Assembly: GCA_032622095.1 (NCBI GenBank)
Contig: CP136067.1
Span: forward strand, 48,529,549-48,593,548
DNA: 64,000 bases
Reading direction: 5' to 3'
From: Siphonodentalium dalli
Taxonomy: Eukaryota; Mollusca; Scaphopoda; Gadilida; Siphonodentaliidae
This document shows positions 54,452 through 64,000 of this stretch, piece by piece (positions within the stretch are counted from its first letter, which is position 1; each line of letters begins with the position of its first letter). A program made the position numbers and the translations under genes. Below the pieces are notes generated by a model, which saw only the letters and a list, made by a program, of their open reading frames with translations, was not told the origin of the DNA and did not search any database.

Positions 54452-56250
54452 TAAAAATTCATTTTCAGTTGGAAATTTCATTAAATAGGAACTATAGAGT
54501 AACTTTGCTGCAATGTCACATGTTACTGTTGCAATTTCCTACATGCAACAATTACTTCTGCCCTAAAGTAATTACCCTACTAGTATTTGAATATGACAGA
54601 TTGTTGGAAACTAATGGCAAAATAATATAGAAAATCAAATTTAGTAATTATTAAATACATGTGGAAAATTAATTAACTAATTCGGTGTCAAATCAGATGG
54701 GGCATCCTTAATGTTATACCAAATTATTATAAACACCTCAAAATAAAAAGAGGACCATGTGTCGTTAAAGCCCCACTTAATTTTCGAGTCACCGATTATT
54801 CTTTTTATAGTGCCTTGATATACGGTTTTAATAACAATATATGCCTTAAATTATTATTAAAATACTATAATTCATCACCATTTGGAACGTTTGTGTCCCG
54901 TAAGGTGCCCATAGAGTAATAGAAAATAGCTGAAATCATAACATCGTTTCCTCCGGTTTGGCTCCCAAGAATGCACTAGAATTCAAACTATTATTTATGT
55001 TCAATGGAAGTGGAATAACTCTATCTAGATATATAGAGTTATTCACCTTCCATTGAAAACAATATACTTTGTGCATAAACTTGATCACAGAACAGATGCC
55101 AGTTTCTCAATAAAAACAACATCTTCATAGTTTATTCCATCAATAAGTTGATAATACAATGTTTGGAGCTTAATCTTTCAAATGGTATATAATATGGGAT
55201 ATATTTTATATATGTCTTCTGGTGGTTCGAAAATTAAGTGGATATTTTGACATTTCAACATTATCAAATGTCCAGCATACATGAACATGTATCTTCGTGC
55301 ATCCAGTGATTTTGAGATTTTTGGAAAATGTTGTCTTCCCATTAAAATCAGGGGGGGAACTATCTTTTTTGAGGTGTTTAGTCTAATATGGATATTGCTA
55401 TTCAATGAAAATGCATAATCCAAAATCAGATACTCTGCCGCTACTATACTATATTTTATGTAAACTTTTCAGATGTGCTCAATTATAGTTTTACCCCCAC
55501 TTTTCAAAGAAAAATGGGGGGGGGACTGCATTGACTTTGTCTGGGCATATATCTCAAATTGTTCGCTATTATCACAGTGGCTTGACCTTACAAACATATA
55601 ATCGGAAGTTGCTTTCGCAAAGACAAAAAATTCTATTTTTAGAACAAATACTACAGAAGAATCAAAACACCACCATAAAAATAAGTTTTCAGACCGGATA
55701 GACAGTTTCCCAACAGCAATAAATGTCAGTATAAATTGTACATACACATTTGCCAATCGCAAGCGGGCTCCATTTGAGTGAAGGACTCTTTTCTATAGAT
55801 AAAAACGGCCTTTGATCACTTCAGGCAATAATTTTCTCATGAAAATTCCCTCTTCAAATGTCATTTTAACACATATACAGCATCTGTCGGAAATCCCACT
55901 ATATTGCAACAGAAAGGCTGTTGTGTGTCCAACATATATTGACATTACCTTGGCTGGAGTGTATTCACAATCTGAAAGTAGAGACTGTTTATTGGGACAC
56001 CCCACTCGTCAGTCTCTGTACGCCTAGTTGTTAAGATGCTGATCACTAGTTGTCAAAAATATGTATTTTCAAGTTGTGATGATGGGATTTGTGTTCAAAG
56101 ACGAAACCATGAATTAGGTTTCCATATTAGACATGTTCCACCTCCCGATGGTCATTATTAACCGTCAGTCACACGACGAAGGCACTGTTCCCTTCCACAT
56201 CCGTTTTCTGGACAAATTTGTTCTTATATGTTCAAGCACCGAATGTAACA

Positions 56251-56350
56251 NNNNNNNNNNNNNNNNNNNNNNNNNNNNNNNNNNNNNNNNNNNNNNNNNN
56301 NNNNNNNNNNNNNNNNNNNNNNNNNNNNNNNNNNNNNNNNNNNNNNNNNN
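56251..56350. other. Assembly gap (100 N)
   Basis: Exactly 100 N, the usual placeholder for a gap of unknown length. Reading frames across it are meaningless. Confidence 0.99.
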
Positions 56351-56755
56351 GCCGTACGAACGCCGGTCATCATGTCCATGTCTAAAATGATATAAATTGA
56401 TGATCGACGATCTGTATGTCAAACCGTGCATTTATTGTGACAAACATCGCATTTATATTATTCTTATGATCATTTTTTGGGAAGGTTGGTATACGAATAC
56501 GAGTATTTTTGGAATACCGAATACCTCCTAACAGAGGGGGCGGAATACGGCGTACCTCATAACAGGGCATGGAGTACGGCGTACGAAATGGGGGGGGGGG
56601 GGGGGTCTTATACCGGGTATGACATATATTACATAAAAAAAACACACTCACCGCGATGTTGAAGGGGGGATGTCTGTGTAACCTTTGTTTATTAATTTAA
56701 CCCTTTCATAACGGGAGTTAGGCTGGTGCAGCATTAAGGACGCTGTTTGTATTAA
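56351..56755. other. Spacer after gap with CG-rich motif and G run
   Basis: GGAATACGGCGTACC and GGAGTACGGCGTACG lie near 56541 and 56571, followed by a G run of about 17. TTAACCCTTTCATAACGGGA at 56698 resembles a TTAA MITE terminus, but no partner end was found. Confidence 0.4.
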
Positions 56756-58590
56756 ACATTTATCATGGTCAGTGTATGCATTTTAAAACACAGGGCAAGT
56801 TAGATTACATCATTTAATTGATATTCTAGTTAAAATAATCTGTGAAACTACTTTAAACCCACATGTTATGCACCCTGTTTTGCCAACTAAACTATGAAAT
56901 ATAGATATGTTATTTGTTTTATTGTCAGAGAAAAGCATTCTGCAAAGATATGGCCTTATACATGTTATAAACATGCAAATAGTGGCTTCATTTGGCCTTT
57001 CTTCCATCATTTAGAGAGTCAAATCTGAAGAAATTCCCTTAGTTTGATATTTATTATCCCATAATCCCATGAACTGGTATTTAAAACCTCAAATGTCAGT
57101 ATTTCCTATCAGATGGACATATCAACTAATAAATTAAACATTTCCCATGGTCATTACATGCATTTTAATATACAAGGCAATGTAGAAAACATCATTTGAT
57201 GGATATTTTACTTAAAATAGTCTGTGGAAACTACATAAAAGCAATATTGTATGCATCCCTGTATAGCCAAATCAAATTAAACTATGGATATTGTATTGTT
57301 TATTTCATCTGAGACATGTATTCTGTTCAGATATAGCCTTATCTATGTTATAAACATGCCAATATTGGCATCATTTAGGCATTTTTTCCATAATTTAGAG
57401 GGTCAAAGCTGAATAAATTCCCTTATTTCAAATTTGTAACATGCCAAGCCAGCTGAAATGGTGTATCAACCCTTAAATGGCAGTATTTCTGATCAGATGG
57501 ACATCTCTCCCAATAAATTAAACATTTCTCATGGTCACTGCATGCATTATGATAATGATATATAGGGCAAGGTAGAAAACATTATTTGATGGATATCTTA
57601 CTTAAAATAGTCTGTGGAAACTACATTAAAGCAATAGTGTATGCACCCCTCTATAGCCAAATGCAATTAAACTATGGATAATTTATTGTGTATTTTATCA
57701 GAGACATGTATTCTGTTGAGATATAGCCTTATACATGTCATTAATATGCAAATAGTGGCTTCATTTGGGCTTTCTTCCATTATTTAGAGAGTCAAATCTG
57801 AAGAAATTCCCTTAGTTTGATATTTATGATCCCATAATCCCATGAAATGGTATTTTAAACCTCAAATGTCAGTATTTCTTATCAGATGGACATATCAACT
57901 AATGAATTAAACATTTCCCATGGTCATTACATGCATTTTAATATACAAGGCTATGTAGAAAACATCATTTGATGGATATTTTACTTAAAATAGTCTGTGG
58001 AAACTACATAAAAGCAATAGTGTATGCATCCCTCTATAGCCAAATGCAATTGAACTATGGATATTTCATTGTGCATTTTATCAGAGACATGTATTCTGTT
58101 GAGATATAGCCTTATACATGTTATTAACATGCAAATAGTGGCTTCATTTGGGCTTTCTTCCATAATTTAGAGAGCCAAAGCTGAATAAATTCCCTTAGGT
58201 TTCAAATTTAAAAGATGCCAAGCCAGCTGAAATGGTGTATCAAACCTAAAATGTCAGTATTTCTTATCAGATGGAGATCTCTACCAATAAATTAAGCATT
58301 TCTCATGGCCATTGCATGCATATTAATATATAGGACAAGGCAGAATACACTTGATGGATATTTTACTTAAAATACTTTGTGGAAACTACATAAAAGCCAC
58401 ATTGTATGCTTTCCTATATAGCCACATGAAATTAAACTATGGATAAATTGGATATTTTATTGTTTGTATCATCAGAGACATGCATTCTGCTAAGATATAG
58501 TCTTTTGTGTGTTATAAACATACAATAGGTGCATGGCCTCATTGGGCTTGCTTTCATAATACAAGAGAGTCAACTCTGAAGAAATACCAT
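56756..58590 (+). repeat. ~385-bp tandem repeat, about five units, dimeric
   Basis: The block CATTTCCCATGGTCATTACA recurs at 56756, 57134, 57521, 57909 and 58294. Two unit types alternate: one with TTAGTTTGATATTTATTATC, the other with GATGCCAAGCCAGCTGAAAT, giving a ~770-bp higher-order unit. Units are moderately diverged. No gene; ORFs inside are by-products. Confidence 0.85.
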
Positions 58591-58599
58591 CGGTTTGAA

Positions 58600-58792
58600 A
58601 TTGGTAGCATCTTCCATCCTTATATAAGAGGGGTATATACCAGCTTGAAGTACCGGTTTAATTAATAGGTTCATTGCAAGGGGCCACCAGAGAGGTTTGT
58701 CTAGTTCGGGATGGTGTGGCAAACCGCCATTTGGAGATTTCAAGGGAGCTCTAGGTCTCCTCAATGGCGACCCACTATATTGTGCAAACAAA
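58600..58792 (-). other. Coding-like minus frame, not recognised
   Basis: Minus frame with GSPLRRPRAPLKSPNGGLPH then ELDKPLWWPLAMN, after a possible acceptor GCACAATATAG. No domain or partner exon found; could be a repeat remnant. Confidence 0.25.
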
Positions 58793-58799
58793 ATTTTAT

Positions 58800-59240
58800 T
58801 AATATTGTATAAAGGTCAGCATGCCCTAAGAGCATTGAGAAATAGATAAAAACACTTACTGACAGATTGCCAATAAAAAAATTACATCTGTTGAAACTAT
58901 TTTTATGTAAACAAAACTGTTACAGTGATTTGTCAACAAATATATAATTCTAGCTGTATTATTAGTTCAAATATTTAACTATGAATAACATTTTCAGAAT
59001 ATTTAATCAACAGGTTGGACCTTTTCCAATGTTATGTAAACAAAACTGTTACAGTGAGTGACTTGTCAACAATTATATAATCCTATAGCTGTAGTATTAC
59101 ATGTAGTTCAAATATTTAAGTATGAATATGAATTTTCAGAATATTTAATCAACAGGTTGGTCTGGTTGGACCTTTTTCAATGTTTACCGTAAAATTTTGA
59201 TCACAATTTTGCTCTCGTTGGACTTTTACAGTTATTCCAA
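58800..59240 (+). repeat. Family I repeat (copy 3), internally duplicated
   Basis: Contains TATGTAAACAAAACTGTTAC twice (near 58906 and 59033), each followed by TTGTCAACAA and a TTTTCAGAATATTTAATCAA block, so part of the element is duplicated in tandem. Confidence 0.6.
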
Positions 59241-59281
59241 TACAGCAGTAATTTCTACATAACAATTAATTCTTGGTTTAG

Positions 59282-59576
59282 AAATATTTTCTTTAAGTAT
59301 TTCTTAACTTAGAAAAAAAATCTTGAAACAAGAAATATATATTTAATTTTTGAAGCCATTTTCTTAGTAAGGAAATTGTTTCTTGTTTCAAGACTAAAAT
59401 CTATCTTATTTGAGAAAACTATCTGTTGTCTGGTGGGAGTTTCTTAAATTTTCTTGATGTAGCAGACTTGGGGGGTATATTTCCCAAAATAAGATTTATT
59501 TTCCTGTTTCAGGAAATAGTTTTTCTTGTTTCAAGATATTTTATCTTATTAAGAAATTATTTTTGGCAGTGTATAT
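59282..59576. repeat. Inverted-repeat-rich element ending in GGCAGTG
   Basis: Multiple direct and inverted copies of TCTTGAAACAAGA / TTTCTTGTTTCAAGA. The right end TTTTTGGCAGTG reads CACTGCCAAAAA on the other strand, a common terminus of small invertebrate DNA elements. The left end is unclear. Confidence 0.5.
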
Positions 59577-60018
59577 GCCAGACGTGTCGCTTCTGGTGTT
59601 CGTGCATTAATAAAATGTCACGCAGAGTTGACTAATTTCCGCATCCGTAAGAGAAGACGTGTTTTGGACTGGCCTTAAATGTCCTGATAGCAGACAGTTT
59701 GACTTCGCTTATCACTACTCACTTGTCTGGCATGTTAACAATGAACGCTCGCAGATATTTAATGTTGTCAATTATTGGTGTGGCCATGTAAAATACATGT
59801 ATTTTACACACATAAATTACATGCATGTGTGTATCCACCCTTAGGCTGCTGAAATGCTTTCCTAAATTAATGATAAACTGTATTCGTGTATAGGTTTCTT
59901 GGTGTTAATTGTCCGGCCAAAATTTTAGCCGGTCCTATATGGTTTTTGTCAAATCTTATTAACATATTAATGTGGCGTTCATTGTTTTCTTAATTTTAGA
60001 AATAATAATATAACGTAC
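59577..60018. other. Spacer with a short coding-like plus frame
   Basis: 59578-59679 reads VYARRVASGVRALIKCHAEL then RIRKRRRVLDWP and TAA on the plus strand; protein-like but unassigned. Nothing else seen. Confidence 0.3.
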
Positions 60019-60099
60019 CTCAGACTTAGTAGGTGTTTCTGATGGGAGAAAAGAACTGAAGCTACCCTCATGTTCGCTGATGTGTGCAGTAGTTGGTGT
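60019..60099 (-). CDS. Exon of unidentified minus-strand gene (27 codons)
   Basis: Acceptor TTTGTTTTCCAG, donor GTACGT. Exactly 27 codons in phase 0, containing TPTTAHISEHEGSFSSFLPS and ending TKSE. Follows the exon at 60508-60624 in the same phase. Ser/Thr-rich, probably disordered. Further exons must lie to the left, outside what I can identify. Confidence 0.6.
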
Positions 60100-60507
60100 C
60101 TGGAAAACAAATTATATTCATTAATGTGGATATAATTAGCCATATCAATTAACATTTATGTCAAGGAACTCAATTACTATTTCCTGTGTGGAACATTCTG
60201 TGCCTCTTATATTATACATTATAGCATAGAATATTGAAAGAAAATAATCGAAAATATGCGAATAAAATACATAACATAATGTGAGCATGTAGGTGTCATA
60301 ATACATACGTTCGTGTTCATTACTGTGGTTGCGTTCGAATCTTCGCATAAAACGAACTGACGAACTAACTAGTGATCTATTACTTAATACTGTTCTTAAA
60401 TAAGCACAATGTTTAAACTGAAATTGTTTCTCTAAATTACGGATAATAGGTCCTTATAAATCACGTGTGTACGAGTTGGCAATTTCTCCTGCTCTAATCC
60501 TGCTTAC

Positions 60508-60624
60508 CTCTACGTCTATACCGCTATCTCTGGACGACTCATCGACGTGAAGCTTGAAGTCACAAGGGCTCAACAGCTGGATGATATCCATGGTATCGTC
60601 TATGTCGAAAGTGATGTTAGGAAT
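60508..60624 (-). CDS. Exon of unidentified minus-strand gene (39 codons)
   Basis: Acceptor TTTTTCTTTCAG, donor GTAAGC. 39 codons in phase 0, reading IPNITFDIDDTMDIIQLLSP and then CDFKLHVDESSRDSGIDVE. The acidic DSGID segment resembles phosphodegron-like motifs (inference only). Splices in phase to 60019-60099. Codon composition and clean splice sites support a real gene; no family is recognised, and the first exon is not found in the window. Confidence 0.7.
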
Positions 60625-61545
60625 CTGAAAGAAAAATGGTTTCAATTAATTAATATGGCAAAAGAGGACGTATTGACGTCAACTCGGATATCAACCTACA
60701 ATCAACTACACTCTCGATAAATATAGGCTATATATTAATAATATAATTAATTTATACTGTGGGAATTTGATCTATTCTGGTAATATTCTCCGTTACGTTC
60801 ATTTATTTGAAATATTTAATAACACGCGGAAATATTCAGGCAACTAAAAATATATTGGGCAATAAATTGTTGCCGCTAAATTCCACCACCTCGCTAAAGA
60901 ATGTCAGACAATGATCACCCGCTACATGCCACTGATAAGATATATTTGATCCAGTTTACGCGGTGGCGATGTGAATGATAAATATAAGGGAATACATTAT
61001 AACTTAAAATATGTGTATCGACATAGAGGTGTATTCCAGTTCGAAATTTTAAATAATAGCATTAGGGCTCTACAAGTACCAGTTTTGAAACATTTGAAAT
61101 GGATTGAGGTACTCGGTAAAACTAATAACCATGCGATGACGACGATACTCACAGTGGGTTCAAGACGAGAAGAGCGAATGAATAAAAAGTCCAAACTTTA
61201 CTGCTTATAAAGTATGGGACATAATGTTGTTTATTTTGAAAATACGTGAGAAACGATTCGCGATGTTGTATGATAACAAATTGTAACACATCGGGATCGC
61301 GTGGCAGAATGTTGCTCACGAATACGGTTGCCTATCACAACTCGGGGCGTTAAAATTACACAGATAGTGGGAAGAGCAGCGTCGATGCGCATGACAACGT
61401 GTTAGATTTCTTGTTCAGAAGTGTTTAGTCGCATGTTTGGGAGTGAGATAACAGTTTGTGAGTGAAATTCAGCCCAGGAACTGTCAACTATATTGTTTAC
61501 AACTTATCAACTATGTTAGCAATTTAGTCAGTCGGTGGTTTGCTG
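60625..61545. other. Spacer, possible 5' part of the minus gene
   Basis: No confident exon. On the minus strand GAACCCACTGTGAGTATC near 61150 could be the donor of a noncoding first exon of the gene at 60.0-60.6 kb; weak evidence. Confidence 0.25.
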
Positions 61546-61790
61546 AAGATGAATAACGATCACTGTGGGGATCACGAACCTCACGAAGGCCCACACAATA
61601 TACTAACAGTGAAACTGCGCTTTTTTTTGTTATCTGCTGAATAACATCGGGACCTAACTTTTCTAAATTCTATGAATTGAACAAATCTGTATCGGGCACA
61701 TGTAGTCCGGACAATGCATGCACCAATGTTACCACCAATGTGATGAGAATTCAACAATTTTATGCGACCTACTAGCTTCAATATAATACT
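61546..61790 (+). repeat. Direct repeat, copy 1 (partner at the right edge)
   Basis: Begins GAAGATGAATAACGATCACT and is nearly identical to 63756-64000. A 65-codon minus frame is open in both copies, but the copies are too similar for this to indicate selection. Confidence 0.85.
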
Positions 61791-62370
61791 CTTTATTCCG
61801 GCCTCCACGTATTCCGGCTTCCACGATGAAGAGCAGTGAGGTTATTGAATTGTATGTTTTTCTATTCACAAATTCGTGGAGAGTGTATATAAACAGCAAA
61901 ACAACAATTGTAAAAGACAAATCCAAATGTAAAAGTCAGTTAGCACATATCAGCGCGGAACGGGTGTTGTAACATAAAAAAAAATAGGTACACATTATTA
62001 AGAGATCCGGTTTTGTGTATATGTAAACATAATTTTAAACATACCATATTGTAGATAGTTGAAAGTATTGAGTGTTTTTATATATGAATATGCGTTTTCT
62101 ACTGCAACAAAATGAAATTGAACTGACAAGTTAAGACGGGACACCATTTTATTAACTACGCGCACATATCACGTGACTTCAGTTGAGCTTGGCTTACCAT
62201 ATTGTGCAAGTGATTGAATTTCAACCGACAAAGAGTCACTTCGTAATATGTCCCTAGCCCATAAGCGCGACTGGCGGCGTTTTCTCGCCTGATAGTGTGA
62301 AAGTCTGACCCCTTTATTAATCACCGGAACCAACTTATATGTTTCGTCGTTAACATTATGACTCCATGAG
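61791..62370. other. Spacer between local duplications
   Basis: AT-rich, no gene. A GTATTCCGGCNTCCACG-type unit appears twice near 61800. Confidence 0.3.
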
Positions 62371-62925
62371 GAGCTTATCACTCCGAGGGGAGCTTTGCGA
62401 ATATGACAAGATAGAAGAATTCGTTTCGTTTTTTTTTCAACTCAGGTTTTGCCCCCAAATTATCCTTAGTAATGCTCACTTCCATAACATTCCAGTGATG
62501 TTCGGAAGATCAATATACACTTATGTCGATAAATGCAACAATGCGGACTTCATATGCCAACGGATGACGTATACAGGCCATATGTAAGTCATTGAGTTCT
62601 ATAAATATATATAGGGGCACCATGAAACAATAAAGAGTGTTCATTGACAGTATATTCATGACATGTTTCTAAAGAGCATATTTCTAACTCTTGTGTGGAA
62701 ACAGTTTCTAATGCTCATGTGAATTTATTTTTGGAGATATATTTATGCAGTCTGTAAGACGACATTTCATCTGATTATATTGATCATACATATATACTAC
62801 CACATTGCGTAACTATGTATAGGCGTAACCATATAAAGAGCGTTTTAGGTTCAATGTTTAACTGAGTTCAACCCTCCGCACAGCAGTGAGGCAAACGCGC
62901 TATATTTTCACCACACCGGGAACAT
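62371..62925 (+). repeat. ~555-bp local duplication, copy 1
   Basis: Begins GCTTATCACTCCGAG and matches 63031-63573 at an offset of about 660 bp with scattered changes. Includes TAAGTCATTGAGTTCTATAA and CCCTCCGCACAGCAGTGAGG. Confidence 0.85.
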
Positions 62926-63030
62926 ACATAACTGAACGCTCTTTATATTGTTACATACAGCCGACTAAGGGTATGTTACAAGAGCTAGAAAACTTCGCAA
63001 TTGGTCTTATATTTATGTGGCGCGCGTTGG

Positions 63031-63573
63031 AGCTTATCACTCCGAGTGGAACTTTGCGAATATGACAAGTTTGAAGAATTCGTTTCGTTTTTTATTCAAC
63101 TCAGATTTTCCCCCAAAATTATCCTTAGTAATGGTAACTTCTATAACATTCCATTGATGTTCGGAAGATCAATATACACGTAGATAAATACAACAATGCG
63201 GCCTTCATATGTAAACAGATGACGTATACAGGCCCTATGTAAGTCAATGAGTTCTATAAATATATATAGAGGCACAATGAAACAATAAAGAGCGTTCATT
63301 GACAGTATATTCATGACATGTTTCTAAAGAGCATATTTCTAACTCTTGTGTGGAAACAGTTTCCAATTCTCATGTGAATTTGTTTTTGGAGATACATTTA
63401 TACAGTCTGTATGACGACATTTCATCTGATTATATTGATCATACATATATACTACCACATTGCGTAACTATGTATATGCGTAACAATATAAAGAGCGTTT
63501 TAGTTTCACTATTTAACTGAGTTAAACCCTCCGCACAGCAGTGAGGCAAACGCTCTATATTTTTACCACATCA
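63031..63573 (+). repeat. ~545-bp local duplication, copy 2
   Basis: Second copy of 62371-62925. Short indels; plus frames at the start of both copies are open for 60-73 codons without domain features. Confidence 0.85.
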
Positions 63574-63755
63574 GCCAACAAAGATCCCTTTCCCATATGG
63601 CACCAGCCAATGCAGATGTGACAGTCGGCCTTTTCCGATTGGAGGGTGTAATAAGCCGGTCCTTTAAAGGACAGATAATTTTGGACAGATGCTAAGTGAA
63701 CAGTCAATATAGTTTAGTTATATGTGTTATTATATTACCACACACATTTGGAATT

Positions 63756-64000
63756 TATGAAGATGAATAACGATCACTGTGGGGATCACGAACCTCACGA
63801 AGGCCCACACAATATACTAACAGTGAAACTGCGCTTTTTTTTGTTATTTGCTGAAGAACATCGGGACCTAACTTTTCTAAATTCTATGAATTGAACAAAT
63901 CTGTATCGGGCACATGTAGTCCGGACAATGCATGCACCAATGTTACCACCAATGTGATGAGAATTCAACAATTTTATGCGACCTACTAGCTTCAATATAA
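63756..64000 (+). repeat. Direct repeat, copy 2, running off the window
   Basis: Matches 61546-61790 at an offset of 2210 bp with only a few differences. The repeat probably continues beyond the window. Confidence 0.85.

Larger units (their letters stand above)
53744..56250 (+). repeat. 2.53-kb tandem duplication, unit 2
   Basis: Second copy of 50234-52767, running into the assembly gap at GAATGTAAC, about 20 bases short of the full unit. Confidence 0.9.

Noticed and set aside
56133-56431. ORFs spanning the N run
   Set aside because: The residues across the gap are unknown.
61000-61194. First coding exon of the minus gene (MDFLFIRSS)
   Set aside because: It begins at a TTG, not ATG, and no in-frame ATG leads into a donor.
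1-64000. tRNA or rRNA genes
   Set aside because: I noticed no convincing cloverleaf with A and B boxes or rRNA segment by eye; a scan with a dedicated tool would be needed.

Overview
The window is eukaryotic DNA: AT-rich, with spliced GT-AG genes and a dense layer of decayed and nested transposable elements. There are no bacterial-style gene blocks. The repeat mix suggests a lophotrochozoan, most likely a mollusc (inference): an APE-type LINE, pearl/Helentron-like elements with arrays of ~160-bp units, a SWIM-domain pseudogene, and a Cys-rich multicopy pseudogene family. A run of 100 N at 56251-56350 shows this is a draft assembly.

Layout. 1-1707 (-): Cys-rich pseudogene with three in-frame stops, running off the left edge. 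2.5-8.4 kb: small terminal-inverted-repeat (TIR) elements, a short telomere-like stretch and a 61-bp palindrome. 8.8-12.26 kb (-): a frameshifted LINE with endonuclease, reverse transcriptase and a C-terminal Zn knuckle. 12.5-13.7 kb: two TTAA-flanked elements. 15.0-20.0 kb: a ~5-kb block bounded by a ~140-bp inverted repeat, enclosing a 1.5-kb TIR element and a broken SWIM zinc-finger gene whose two exons splice in phase. 21.6-24.9 and 43.6-46.0 kb: two pearl/Helentron-like elements filled with ~160-bp tandem units.

25-47 kb holds many MITEs. The main family (A, 5 copies) has TIRs starting CCCTTTACCCAACA, sits in duplicated TTAA sites (piggyBac style) and carries two 67-bp near-perfect hairpins. 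A second TTAA family (B) shares the same hairpin module. In this stretch lies the one apparently intact gene: a + strand C2H2 zinc-finger gene with coding exons 36163-36301, 41389-42417 and 47473-47813. All phases match and it predicts 502 aa. Its introns are full of MITEs, one inserted at the TTAA that overlaps the splice donor of exon 2.

49-56 kb: another TTAA element, Tc1/mariner-like foldback elements, and a 2.53-kb tandem duplication with a 968-bp hAT element at the unit junction and the assembly gap at the next junction. 56.75-58.6 kb: a ~385-bp dimeric satellite. 60.0-60.6 kb (-): two phase-0 exons of an unidentified gene. 61.5-64.0 kb: nested local duplications.

The genes do not form an operon or pathway. 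The main story is the layering of TTAA-targeting, TA-targeting and hAT non-autonomous elements, several with diagnostic target duplications and, in one case, natural empty sites within the same window.
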